Shown one piece after another: positions 18,217 to 26,747 of a stretch of 64,000 bases of DNA. The stretch is from Fibrella aquatilis. GTDB taxonomy: Bacteria > Bacteroidota > Bacteroidia > Cytophagales > Spirosomataceae. The notes under the pieces were generated by a model. The model had not been told where the DNA came from. It ran no database searches and worked only from the letters and a program-made list of their open reading frames with translations. The first letter of the stretch is position 1, and the number at the start of each line of letters is the position of its first letter. The translations under genes and the position numbers were made by a program. Location of the stretch: the NCBI RefSeq assembly GCF_017353255.1, contig NZ_JAFMYU010000001.1, forward strand, positions 1 to 64,000, given 5' to 3'.

Positions 18217-18471
18217 ATGAAAACACGCTTTTTGACGCTGCTATTCTGCCTGCTGAGCCTATGGAGCTTCGCTTGTCCGCTCTGCCGAAAACGGCAACCG
18301 AAGGGGTTCGCCAACATTACCCACGGCACGGGTCCCGAAGGGCTATTCGACTACGTCGTGTTCTACAGCTCGATTGGCGTCGTGGTGCTGACGTTCGGGC
18401 TGCTGATTTACTACAGTGTTAAACCGCGACGGGCTGTTCACCCCCCGCTTATCGACTGGAATCATGGCTAA
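18217..18471 (+). CDS. Small membrane protein with CPLC motif
   Basis: 84 residues: signal peptide ending in SFA, then CPLCRKRQPKGF and one transmembrane helix (about 45-66). The Cys pair right after the cleavage site could bind copper or a haem, or be lipidated. It starts 2 bp after the cytochrome c subunit and its end overlaps the next start by 8 bp. Likely an assembly or accessory subunit of the oxidase; no family name recognised. Confidence 0.65.
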   Translation: MKTRFLTLLFCLLSLWSFACPLCRKRQPKGFANITHGTGPEGLFDYVVFYSSIGVVVLTFGLLIYYSVKPRRAVHPPLIDWNHG

Positions 18472-18874
18472 GACCTCGCAGCTTGTCACGCTTTTTCTCG
18501 ACGACAACCCCGTCCCGTTCGCGGCTTACGCCCCACCCATCAAATTAGACATCGACACGACCCGGCTGACGGATGGTCTGCACGCGCTGAAAATCGTGGC
18601 CCGCTCGTCGGACGGGCGGGAAGGCGTGCAGCACATTTCTTTCACGGTCCGTAATGGGCCGGCCATTTCGGTCATTGGTATTGCCGAGGGCGACACGGTG
18701 TCGGATGTCATTCCACTTACGGTCAATGCCTACGGCAGCGAACGAACCGATTCGTTTGTGGTGGTGGCGTCTGAAACCCCCAAAGCCATTCCCAGTTGGG
18801 TGTGGGCACTGGTGATCGCTTTCCTGGGCTGGGGGGCTTATTATTTCTACTCATCCCTGTTTATGTCAACGTAA
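18464..18874 (+). CDS. Tail-anchored Ig-like membrane protein
   Basis: 136 residues from ATG 18464 (overlapping the previous gene by 8 bp). The first 110 residues resemble a single bacterial Ig-like fold (LTDGLHALKIVARSSDGREG...ISFTV), and a single helix near the end (SWVWALVIAFLGWGAYYFY) anchors it. No signal peptide is evident. Part of the oxidase operon by spacing; it may hold a redox partner near the enzyme. Function unknown. Confidence 0.6.
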   Translation: MAKTSQLVTLFLDDNPVPFAAYAPPIKLDIDTTRLTDGLHALKIVARSSDGREGVQHISFTVRNGPAISVIGIAEGDTVSDVIPLTVNAYGSERTDSFVVVASETPKAIPSWVWALVIAFLGWGAYYFYSSLFMST

Positions 18875-18881
18875 CTCTGCC

Positions 18882-19316
18882 ATGCACGATATCCAAAACC
18901 GCACAGACATTGACCACTTGGTAGCGACCTTTTACGGAAGGGTCTTCGCCGATGAACAAATCGGACTGGTCTTCACATTGGTCGCCCGTGTAACGCCCGA
19001 AACCCACTTTCCGCTCCTGGGCGATTTCTGGGAAACCGTGCTCTTCGGACAAAACCGGTATCACGGTAACGTCATTCTAAAACACGTTGAACTGCATTTG
19101 AAGCAGGCCCTCCAGCCCGCTCAGTTCGACCGCTGGGTAAGCCTGTTCTGCCTGACGGTGGACGACCTGTTCATCGGTACGGTAGCTGAAACCGCCAAAA
19201 TCCGCGCCCGTACTATGTCGATGGTCTTACAGGCCAAACTGCATACACTCACCCAATCAGGCACACACCCTAACGCTCATGGTCATGTTGACACGCACGA
19301 TGCACTTGTTCTTTAA
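18882..19316 (+). CDS. Group III truncated haemoglobin
   Basis: 144 residues. DIQNRTDIDHLVATFYGRVFAD and FWETVLFGQNRYHGN are typical of group III truncated globins, and a proximal His lies in ILKHVELHLKQ. These proteins bind O2 or NO and are often near terminal oxidases or NO-responsive genes. Its place after the Rrf2-oxidase unit (7-bp gap) suggests NO detoxification or oxygen delivery. The C-terminal His-rich tail (HPNAHGHVDTHD) is unusual. Confidence 0.87.
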   Translation: MHDIQNRTDIDHLVATFYGRVFADEQIGLVFTLVARVTPETHFPLLGDFWETVLFGQNRYHGNVILKHVELHLKQALQPAQFDRWVSLFCLTVDDLFIGTVAETAKIRARTMSMVLQAKLHTLTQSGTHPNAHGHVDTHDALVL

Positions 19317-20514
19317 AGACCCGATGTTCGACGGACAGTTGATTCGGGCCGTCAATCACGTGTATCACAACGGGGCTGACGTCGGCGAATGCATGATGAC
19401 GGCGGCCCGTATTCGGGAAAAAGACACGGAAAGCTGGTATCGCGAATGGACAGCCACCGCCCAGCGTATCGACCAACAGGCACAGGCCAGTGAGAAGGCG
19501 GGCCATTTGGTCAGTGCACGGGAGGGGTATCTAAAGGCATCTAACTACTACCGTACTTCCTACATTTTCCACATCGGTTCGCTTACCGACCCGCGCGTGA
19601 AAGAGGCCTACCGGAATCAGCGCGATACGTTTCGTAAAGCCATGAAGTACGCTCCCTATTCGGTGGAAGAGATCTCCATACCGTATGAAAAGACGTTTAT
19701 GACGGGCTATTTTTTCAAAGTGGACCGTTCTGAGACGGTGCGGCCCACCCTAATCATCACGGGCGGATACGATTGCCCCGCCGAAGAGATGTATTTCTTT
19801 AGTGCTGAAGCCGCTCTGCGTCGTGGCTACAACTGTCTGGTCTATGACGGGCCGGGGCAGGGCGAAATGATTATCGAGCGAGGCGTTCCGTTCCGCCCCG
19901 ACTGGGAGCATGTGCTGACGCCCGTTGTGGATTATCTCCACACCCGCAGCGATGTAAACACAGCGTGTATTGCCCAGTTAGGCATCAGCTTCGGTGGGTA
20001 TCTGGCACCCAGAGCCGTTACGCAGGAACACCGCGTCTCGGCCCTGATTGCCGACCCCGCCCAGTCTGATTTGTACGATGCCGTTACAAAACGCATGCCG
20101 GGTTTCCTGCTGAATTATCTCCTCAGCGACAGCCGTTTCAAAAATGGGCTTGCTAACCTGATCCTGAAACGCGTGCTTCGGGACCCGGTTAAAGGGTGGT
20201 CGCTACGCCGGGGATTGGCTGTGCATCAAGCCGCATCGGTGAGGGACTACATCGAAGCCACCAAAACCTTTACCTATAAGGATAGGGTCGATAGTATTCG
20301 CTGCGAAACGCTGGTCTGCGCGGCAGAAAACGATGAGATTGCCTCGTTCGCCAAGCACGTCTACGACGGGCTGACGTGTCCGAAACAATATATCCTATTC
20401 AAGAATGCCGACGGAGCCGGTGAACACTGCGAGGACGGCAACCGCTCGCTGTTCAATCAGCGGGCCTTCGATTGGCTGGATGAAGTCTATGGCCTTGCGC
20501 AGCCCAAACCCTGA
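19300..20514 (+). CDS. Alpha/beta hydrolase (FrsA/DUF1100-like)
   Basis: About 404 residues. An N-terminal helical cap (to about 110) precedes the hydrolase core with nucleophile GISFGGYLAPR, acid ENDE and His in GEHCEDGNR. It begins inside the globin gene on another frame; alternative starts are ATG 19279 and ATG 19324. ATG 19300 is preferred because the family opens with FFKDPxFD. Cytosolic; substrate unknown. The link to the oxidase operon is by spacing only. Confidence 0.82.
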   Translation: MHLFFKDPMFDGQLIRAVNHVYHNGADVGECMMTAARIREKDTESWYREWTATAQRIDQQAQASEKAGHLVSAREGYLKASNYYRTSYIFHIGSLTDPRVKEAYRNQRDTFRKAMKYAPYSVEEISIPYEKTFMTGYFFKVDRSETVRPTLIITGGYDCPAEEMYFFSAEAALRRGYNCLVYDGPGQGEMIIERGVPFRPDWEHVLTPVVDYLHTRSDVNTACIAQLGISFGGYLAPRAVTQEHRVSALIADPAQSDLYDAVTKRMPGFLLNYLLSDSRFKNGLANLILKRVLRDPVKGWSLRRGLAVHQAASVRDYIEATKTFTYKDRVDSIRCETLVCAAENDEIASFAKHVYDGLTCPKQYILFKNADGAGEHCEDGNRSLFNQRAFDWLDEVYGLAQPKP

Positions 20515-20558
20515 TGTTGTGGAATTGACACGTTGAGCATCACTTTTTGCCCTTAGCG

Positions 20559-21041
20559 ATGAAGGAGTGGAATGATTTCTATTTAGCCGTAGCCAGTGCA
20601 TCTGCCGCACTGACCGGACTTATTTTCGTGGGCGTGTCGATTAACCTAACCAAGATACTGTCCATCAAGGGGTTAGTTGACCGAGCGTTGCTTTCTATAC
20701 TGCTGCTGCTGACGGTGCTTGTGCTGTCTATTTTGTTCTTAGTTCCAGCACTAACGACCCAAACAGCCGGTACCGCTGTGTTAGTGATCGGCATCCTTAG
20801 TTGGCTGTTCATTTTTCGACTTGATCTGAACAACCTTCAAAACAAGCAAAAGCAGCACAGACGACAGTATCTGTTTAATATGCTCATTGACCAACTGGCT
20901 ACTGTTTGTTTCATTATAACCGGTATTGCTATGACAGCCGGTTGGCCGATGGGTACGTATTGGATTGTTCCTGCTATACTTATTTCAGTGGTTAAAGCTG
21001 TTTTTGATGGCTGGGCGCTGTTGGTAGAAATCAATCGCTGA
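20559..21041 (+). CDS. Four-helix integral membrane protein
   Basis: 160 residues; WNDFYLAVASASAALTGLIFVGVSI at the start and three later hydrophobic segments. It resembles the uncharacterised WNDFY-AALTGLxF membrane family. The reading frame opens at a TTG (20547), but the ATG at 20559 starts the conserved part. Function unknown. Confidence 0.75.
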   Translation: MKEWNDFYLAVASASAALTGLIFVGVSINLTKILSIKGLVDRALLSILLLLTVLVLSILFLVPALTTQTAGTAVLVIGILSWLFIFRLDLNNLQNKQKQHRRQYLFNMLIDQLATVCFIITGIAMTAGWPMGTYWIVPAILISVVKAVFDGWALLVEINR

Positions 21042-21573
21042 GCAGTCTACTACAGTTAACAAAAAGAAGTAGTTAAGAAAGCCTTCAATATCCCACATCC
21101 GTTCGACCAACGCGGTTAACGCAATTTTTTGCCATTTTACTCGTAGAAATCGACCTCCCAATTTGTAATTGCACGACAGTCAAGTACTTACTGAACAGTC
21201 CCGCAAACGTACCAGTAATCTGGCAAACAAAAAATGCAGATATGCTGACTGTCAACCGTTTAGCATTTAGCTATCTGGCGTACATTAACTTGTTGGGCGG
21301 GGCCATGCGTGCAAAGGGCTTGGGCGTGTTCCGTTTAGCGTGCGACAGGTTGCTCGCCGGTGGAGCCGTCGGGCGGTGCGTGAGATAGCTTCGTGTGACA
21401 GTTCGCACGCAGAAGTGAGTCAAGTTGTGGGCTTTCAAGTCCGTCTTTCGTCTGACAGTTGGCACGCCCTAGAGCATAAGCCTTTGTTAATCAATTGTTT
21501 TATTTTTGCTATCGCGTCGGTCAAATTCGATCTGTTTGTTGGCGTGAAAAATAGATCTTTAGTCTGCAATTTT
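21042..21573. other. AT-rich intergenic segment with repeated GACAG/GCACGCC motif
   Basis: No ORF with family character. The motif GACAG-N3-6-GC(A/T)CGC appears near 21341, 21394 and 21452, and again downstream of the next gene near 22774. GTTGGGC, matching the integron core GTTRRRY, is at 21292-21298. The composition differs from the operon before it. Confidence 0.5.
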
Positions 21574-22704
21574 ATGAATCTGCCAATCAAGTTTTGGTTA
21601 GTGTTGTTTTTCCTTCCATTCACAGGAAGCGGCCAGTCTCTTCATAAAGTAGAAGCAGAAAAACGGCTGTTCACACAAATAGACAAATACATACAGGCTC
21701 AGATTGATACGGCTAAGGAAAGCCCTGTGCCGGGTATCTCTATCGCCATTGTAAAAGGGAAAGAACTTATCCATTTGAAAGGGTTTGGCGTAGCTAATAT
21801 CAAAACAAAGCAGCCATTGAAATCCGATAACACTTTTCATGTTGCCTCAGTCACGAAGACATTTACAGCTACTTCCATTCTTCAGCTAATAGAGAGGAAA
21901 AAACTTCGACTGGACGAAAAACTGACTCATTATTTACCCTACTTCTCAATGGCTGATAAGCGTTACAGGGACATTACCATCCGTCAAGTTTTAAATCATA
22001 CATCAGGTATGCCTGATGTAGAAGAGTACGAATGGGAAAAAGCTGTAGCCGACAAAGGAGCCGCTGAACGATGGACACGTAGCTTAACTAATCAGACGTT
22101 ACTAGCTACGCCAGGTACAGCATATCACTACAGCAATATGGCGTATGATGTCTTAGCAGACGTTGTAGCCAAAGTAACTGGAAAACCCTTCGAGCAATAC
22201 GTTAAGGAAACCATTTTGCAGCCACTACAAATGGTTAGAAGCAGTTTGCTTTTACCTGAGGTAAGCTCATCTTGGCGCACTAGCCCCCACACAGGCATTC
22301 CCCTAAAAGTCAATTCTGTTTACCCTTACAATCGGATGCATTCAGCCAGTGGAACACTAAATACGAATGTCATTGACCTGTCACACTGGATGATTGCAAA
22401 TCTGAACGAAGGCGTGTATAAGACAAGCCGAATTTTGTCTGCGGCCAGTATTGCCCTCATGCAAACCCCTACCTTTCAAATAGATTCATCTTCTCGGCAA
22501 GCCATCGGTTTAAGTTGGTTTATTTATCCTTACCGTGGGGTTAATCTTGTCAATCATGATGGGCGTGATGATGGATATGTTTCTGTATTGTGTTTGATAC
22601 CTTCTCGTCAGCTTGGCTTTGTTATTTTATGCAATTCAGACGAAGCAGATTCGTACACCATGAAGAATGAGGTGCTTAATATGCTGCTTTCTTCGGATAT
22701 TTAG
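21574..22704 (+). CDS. Serine hydrolase, class C beta-lactamase fold
   Basis: 376 residues with a signal peptide ending in GSGQ. SxxK is SVTK in FHVASVTKTFT, the YxN motif is YSN in YHYSNMAYD, and HDG (NHDGRDDGY) stands for the third motif. Such proteins are penicillin-binding-like peptidases or esterases rather than resistance enzymes. The longer ORF from 21340 is not used because the signal peptide begins at 21574. Codon use is AT-richer than neighbours and an attC-like repeat follows, suggesting recent transfer. Confidence 0.85.
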   Translation: MNLPIKFWLVLFFLPFTGSGQSLHKVEAEKRLFTQIDKYIQAQIDTAKESPVPGISIAIVKGKELIHLKGFGVANIKTKQPLKSDNTFHVASVTKTFTATSILQLIERKKLRLDEKLTHYLPYFSMADKRYRDITIRQVLNHTSGMPDVEEYEWEKAVADKGAAERWTRSLTNQTLLATPGTAYHYSNMAYDVLADVVAKVTGKPFEQYVKETILQPLQMVRSSLLLPEVSSSWRTSPHTGIPLKVNSVYPYNRMHSASGTLNTNVIDLSHWMIANLNEGVYKTSRILSAASIALMQTPTFQIDSSSRQAIGLSWFIYPYRGVNLVNHDGRDDGYVSVLCLIPSRQLGFVILCNSDEADSYTMKNEVLNMLLSSDI

Positions 22705-22807
22705 GCGGGTATTTGGGTAAACAGACCAGCCAAATACCTAAGTAGTAAAGTTGCGCTGGGGCCGTGTTGCGGGCGACAGGGGGCACGCCGGTAGGTCAGT
22801 GTTTTCA

Positions 22808-22892
22808 GCCCAACCAAACGGGTGTGTAAAGGTTCAGGTACGTTCGTTTCAGCGAGTTTTGTGATCACCATCACCCCCCGTTGGCGTTGGGT
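22808..22892. repeat. attC-like imperfect inverted repeat
   Basis: GCCCAAC (22808-22814, form RYYYAAC) and GTTGGGT (22886-22892, form GTTRRRY) pair in six of seven positions. Inside, CCAAACGGGTG and CACCCCCCGTTGG pair imperfectly. Length (85 bp) is within the range of integron attC sites. No integrase gene is in the window, so this is tentative. Confidence 0.3.
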
Positions 22893-22998
22893 GTTATGCT
22901 CGTCAACATCTTTTGGTGTACCTGCCGCTTATACTGTTGAGGCTGTTACCGACTTCAGCATCGGCCCCGGCTAGTACGCTCAACAGACTACTACTACT

Positions 22999-23901
22999 CT
23001 ATTGAATTAGCCCGGCTAATGCCTGTACCAGCGGGGTGGCGCGGTCGGTTTTGTGGATGAGCACGTGCTGAATGATGATCGCTTTGAAGGGGCTGCCGTC
23101 GGGGTTGATGATGGGCATGGAGACCAGCGTGGGTTCCTGTTGCAGATCCAGCGAGGCGGGGATGAAGGCAATGCCCCGGCCCAGCCGCACCATACTCTTG
23201 AGCAGGTCGAAGGAGGGGACCACCTGCACGATGTTGCCTTCCCGGTCTATGTTGGCTTGCCGACAGATGGCCTCGATCTGCTGATAAAATAGCCCCGCTT
23301 CCCGCCCGTGGTCGATCCATTTTTCCTGCTGCAAGGCCGTCAGTTCAAGGGCCGACTGCGAGGCTAGGGGATGGCTGCGGCTCATCAGGATGCTGTAACC
23401 GGTTTCGGCATAGGGTATTGCCGTGAAGTCGTCGTGGAGCAGCGGCAGCACCGTCATGCCCAGGTCAGCCTGCTCGTTCAGCACCCATTCCTGCACCTGA
23501 TTGGTGTTCGACAACTCGATCAGGTTGACCTCCAGACTGGGGACATGCGAGGAAAACAGGTTGAGCATAGTCATAATCCGTTCGGGCAGGATCAGTTTGA
23601 AGACCGCCAGCTTAATTGCCTGTTGTTTAGCCCCCACCTGCCGTACTTTTTCTACTGCTTTCTGACTCAGGTGCAGAATCCGCCTAGCATCGGCCAGGAA
23701 AGCCGCCCCCGCTTCGGTCAGCTCTACTTTGCGTAACAGCGTCCGCTTGGTGCCAACGAATAATTCAACGCCTAACTCCTCTTCCAGTAGCTTAATCTGC
23801 TGACTGATAGCGGGTTGTGATACGAACAGTTTCTCGGCGGCACGACCGAAATGCAGTTCTTCGGCCACGCCCACAAAGTATTTCAATTGCCTTAATTCCA
23901 T
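22999..23901 (-). CDS. LysR family transcriptional regulator
   Basis: 300 residues. The N-terminal winged helix (MELRQLKYFVGVAEELHFGRAAEKL, SQPAISQQIKLLE) is followed by a type 2 periplasmic-binding-like effector domain. It is divergent from the ten-gene phenylpropanoid/malonate operon, with a LysR-type box in the 132-bp gap, so it almost certainly regulates it. BenM/CatM-type relatives sense aromatic acids or their ring-cleavage products. Confidence 0.93.
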   Translation of the reverse strand: MELRQLKYFVGVAEELHFGRAAEKLFVSQPAISQQIKLLEEELGVELFVGTKRTLLRKVELTEAGAAFLADARRILHLSQKAVEKVRQVGAKQQAIKLAVFKLILPERIMTMLNLFSSHVPSLEVNLIELSNTNQVQEWVLNEQADLGMTVLPLLHDDFTAIPYAETGYSILMSRSHPLASQSALELTALQQEKWIDHGREAGLFYQQIEAICRQANIDREGNIVQVVPSFDLLKSMVRLGRGIAFIPASLDLQQEPTLVSMPIINPDGSPFKAIIIQHVLIHKTDRATPLVQALAGLIQ

Positions 23902-23946
23902 TTACCCTGCCATCGACACGCTATGCTTATGCAAATACACTGCCTG

Positions 23947-23961
23947 ATAAGAATTACTTAT
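23947..23961. promoter_or_regulatory. LysR-type box (T-N11-A)
   Basis: ATAAGAATTACTTAT is a perfect 5-bp dyad with a 5-bp spacer and contains T-N11-A. It lies 46 bp upstream of the lysR ATG and about 73 bp upstream of the operon ATG. A second dyad GATA-TTTT-TATC is at 23996-24007, close to the operon promoter. Confidence 0.6.
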
Positions 23962-24033
23962 TACACGGTTAGAAAGCCATATTAGACTTTATAAGGATAT
24001 TTTTATCTTTTTGTACGTAACTCCTACTAACCC

Positions 24034-24579
24034 ATGTTCACATCAGTTTTACGCGTTCGTCAGCTGGCGTTCTGGCTCTGGGTGATCGCCCCCGCCTCGT
24101 TGGCACTGGCTCAAGCTGCGCCGGAATCCCCCCGACTAGAATTTGTCTGCGAATTGCAGGTGGCTGTTGCCCCGCCGCTGGTGGTGGGCGATACCCCACA
24201 CGGCACCCGCCGTATCGTGCCCATCAAAGGCGGTACGTTCAGCGGCCCAAACCTCAACGGGACGATCATCGACGGCGGGGCCGACTGGCAGATTGTCCGC
24301 CCCGACAATACCACCGAACTCAACGCCCTTTATACCCTTAAAACCGACGACGGCACGCTTATCTACGTGGTCAACAAGGGTATTCGGGTGGCCACTGCCG
24401 AGGTAGCCAAGCGGCTGCTGAACGGGGAAGACGTGGCTCCTTCGGAGTACTATTTTCGGGCGGCACCTTCTTTTGAAACGCCTCCCGGCAAATATGAGTG
24501 GCTCATGAGAAGCCTCTTCATTGCCAAAGGGATCCGTAAGCCGGGTGGGGTCACTATTCAGGTGTGGCAGATTCATTAA
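24034..24579 (+). CDS. DUF3237 family secreted protein
   Basis: 181 residues: signal peptide ending near LALAQ, then a DUF3237 beta-barrel (LEFVCELQVAVAPPLVVGDTPHGTRRIVPI, then GGADWQIVRPD and YYFRAAPSFETPPGKYEWL). Biochemical activity unknown. The same domain is often near aromatic-acid catabolic genes. First gene of the operon; periplasmic, so it may bind or process the substrate before uptake. Confidence 0.85.
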   Translation: MFTSVLRVRQLAFWLWVIAPASLALAQAAPESPRLEFVCELQVAVAPPLVVGDTPHGTRRIVPIKGGTFSGPNLNGTIIDGGADWQIVRPDNTTELNALYTLKTDDGTLIYVVNKGIRVATAEVAKRLLNGEDVAPSEYYFRAAPSFETPPGKYEWLMRSLFIAKGIRKPGGVTIQVWQIH

Positions 24580-24590
24580 TCAACCCCGGT

Positions 24591-25925
24591 ATGGACGCTC
24601 AACCTTCTTCGCGCTACGCCTGGTATGTGGTCTCGTTGCTGACCCTGGCCAACATTTCTTCTTTCATCGACCGGCAGATTCTGAGTTTGCTGGTGAAGCC
24701 CATTAAGTACGATTTGCACCTCTCCGACACCCAGATGAGCCTGCTGATGGGGCTGAGTTTCGCCCTGTTCTATACCGTCTTCGGCATGGTGATCGGGCGG
24801 CTGGCCGACCGCTACAGTCGCCGCAACATCGTTATCGGGGGCATTAACGTCTGGAGTCTGATGACCGTTTTGTGCGGCGGCGTACGTACCTACCCCCAGT
24901 TTTTTCTGGTGCGCATGGGCGTGGGTGTGGGTGAGGCCACGCTATCGCCCTCGGCGTTTTCGATGATTGCCGATCTGTTTCCCAAAAAGCGGCTGGCTAC
25001 GGCGCTGAGCATCTTTTCGATGGGCATTTTCCTGGGGTCGGGTCTGGCCACGCTGATCGGGTCGGGCATTGTGGCTAAGCTGCCCACGGCGGGACTGGTA
25101 ACCCTGCCCGTTTTTGGCACTGTTTTCCCCTGGCAACTGCTGTTTTTGTATGTCGGCATCCCCGGTTTGGTGATCGGGTTGCTCTTGTTCACCATCCGCG
25201 AGCCGCGCCGTACCAACCTGCTTCAGGTCGACGGGGCCACTGTTCTGCCTTCCTTTGCCGAATCGCTTCGGCTTGTTTTTCGCTATCGGACGGCCTACCT
25301 GCTCATCTGCTTCACCACGGCCTGCCAGGCCCTGATCAACTACGGTTGCTCGGCCTGGGTGCCCACGTTCGTGGCCCGCACCTACGGCTGGGAAGTGCCC
25401 CGCGCCGGGGCCTTTTTCGGGCTGGTCACCATCGTGGCGTCGTTGCTGGGCGTGGTGTTTGGGGGCTGGTATGCCGATAAGCTCACCAGAGAAGGTCTCA
25501 CCGACGGGCGGTTGCGGGTAGGTGTGCTGAGTGCCTGCCTGGCCTTGTGTGGCTTTTTCATTCCCTTGTTGCCCAAAGCCGAGTGGGCATTGCTGGCCAT
25601 GGCCATTCCTATTTTTGGCCTAGCGTGTCCGTTTGGCGCGGCGGCAGCGGCTATTCAGGAACTGATGCCCAACCAGGCGCGTGGGCTGGCGTCGGCTATC
25701 TACCTGTTTATCCTGAACCTGATTGGCATCGGCCTCGGCCCCACGCTGGTTGCCCTGTTTACCGATTTTGTGTTTCGCGACGAAAGCATGATCCGGTATT
25801 CGCTGGTGCTGCTCTACGGGCTTGGCGGCGGCATGGGGCTGGTGCTTGGCCTGCTGGCTCTAAAACCCTACCGGCAGGCTATCGACAGCGAACGTCGCGC
25901 CAGTCAACCAGCCATCCTTTCCTAA
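24591..25925 (+). CDS. MFS transporter (spinster-like), probable aromatic acid importer
   Basis: 444 residues, twelve hydrophobic segments. Motif A is GRLADRYSRRN between helices 2 and 3; FIDRQILSLLVKPIK in helix 1 is typical of spinster-like exporters/importers often found in aromatic-acid clusters. The ATG 11 bp past the preceding stop is used rather than a GTG at 24564, which overlaps the DUF3237 gene. Likely brings the operon substrate into the cell. Confidence 0.87.
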   Translation: MDAQPSSRYAWYVVSLLTLANISSFIDRQILSLLVKPIKYDLHLSDTQMSLLMGLSFALFYTVFGMVIGRLADRYSRRNIVIGGINVWSLMTVLCGGVRTYPQFFLVRMGVGVGEATLSPSAFSMIADLFPKKRLATALSIFSMGIFLGSGLATLIGSGIVAKLPTAGLVTLPVFGTVFPWQLLFLYVGIPGLVIGLLLFTIREPRRTNLLQVDGATVLPSFAESLRLVFRYRTAYLLICFTTACQALINYGCSAWVPTFVARTYGWEVPRAGAFFGLVTIVASLLGVVFGGWYADKLTREGLTDGRLRVGVLSACLALCGFFIPLLPKAEWALLAMAIPIFGLACPFGAAAAAIQELMPNQARGLASAIYLFILNLIGIGLGPTLVALFTDFVFRDESMIRYSLVLLYGLGGGMGLVLGLLALKPYRQAIDSERRASQPAILS

Positions 25926-25958
25926 ACGGCGTACTCACCCAACCCGCGCCTGCTCCTT

Positions 25959-26747
25959 ATGTCCACGCTCTTCACTACCCTGCCCAGCTCCGTACAGGTA
26001 ACTGTTCAGGATAACATCCTGCTGGTTAAACTTAACCGACCCGAAAAACGCAACGCTATCAACGACGAGCTGATCTTGGCTATTGAACACGTATTCACTC
26101 ACGTACCGGCGGGCATCGGCTGTGCCGTGGTGTATGGCGAAGGAGGTCATTTCAGCGCCGGGCTGGACCTGTCGGCGCTGACCGAGCGCGACGCTGTGCA
26201 GGGCCTGCACCACTCGCGCATGTGGCACCGGGCGCTGGATCAGGTGCAGTTTGGCACCGTGCCCGTCATTGCCGCGCTTCATGGGGCCTGCGTGGGGGGA
26301 GGGCTGGAACTAGCCAGCGCCTGCCATATCCGCGTGGCCGAAACAGGCACCTTCTACGCCCTGCCCGAAGGTCAGCGCGGCATCTTCGTAGGCGGCGGAG
26401 CCTCGGTGCGGGTACCCAAACTCATTGGCTTGGCCCGCATGACCGACATGATGCTCACAGGCCGGGTATACCGCGCCGACGAGGGCATGGTCATTGGCCT
26501 GTCGCAGTATGTGGTAGAGGAAGGTAAGGCGCTGGAAAAGGCGATTGAACTGGCCCAAAAAGTGGCCTCTAACGCCGGGATGACCAATTATGCGCTCATG
26601 CACGTGCTGCCGCGCATTGTCGATGCCAGCCAGGAGCAGGGGATGCTGATGGAGTCGCTGACGGCGGCCATTGCCCAAAATGCCCCCGAAGCCAAAGCGC
26701 GTCTGGCGGAGTTTCTGGCGGGAAAAGCCAAAAAAGTAGGCCAATGA
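25959..26747 (+). CDS. Crotonase family enoyl-CoA hydratase/isomerase
   Basis: 262 residues. Oxyanion-hole loops HFSAGLDLS (about 65) and ACVGGGLELASAC (about 110) and a Glu in LPEGQRGIFVGGG are visible. The fingerprint differs from hydroxycinnamoyl-CoA hydratase-lyase (Ech), so either simple hydration of an acyl-CoA or a related lyase step is possible. Its stop overlaps the following ligase ATG by 4 bp. Confidence 0.87.
   Translation: MSTLFTTLPSSVQVTVQDNILLVKLNRPEKRNAINDELILAIEHVFTHVPAGIGCAVVYGEGGHFSAGLDLSALTERDAVQGLHHSRMWHRALDQVQFGTVPVIAALHGACVGGGLELASACHIRVAETGTFYALPEGQRGIFVGGGASVRVPKLIGLARMTDMMLTGRVYRADEGMVIGLSQYVVEEGKALEKAIELAQKVASNAGMTNYALMHVLPRIVDASQEQGMLMESLTAAIAQNAPEAKARLAEFLAGKAKKVGQ

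Noticed and set aside
25959-26747. Hydroxycinnamoyl-CoA hydratase-lyase (Ech)
   Set aside because: The active-site fingerprint differs from Ech and the length is shorter, so only crotonase family is claimed.
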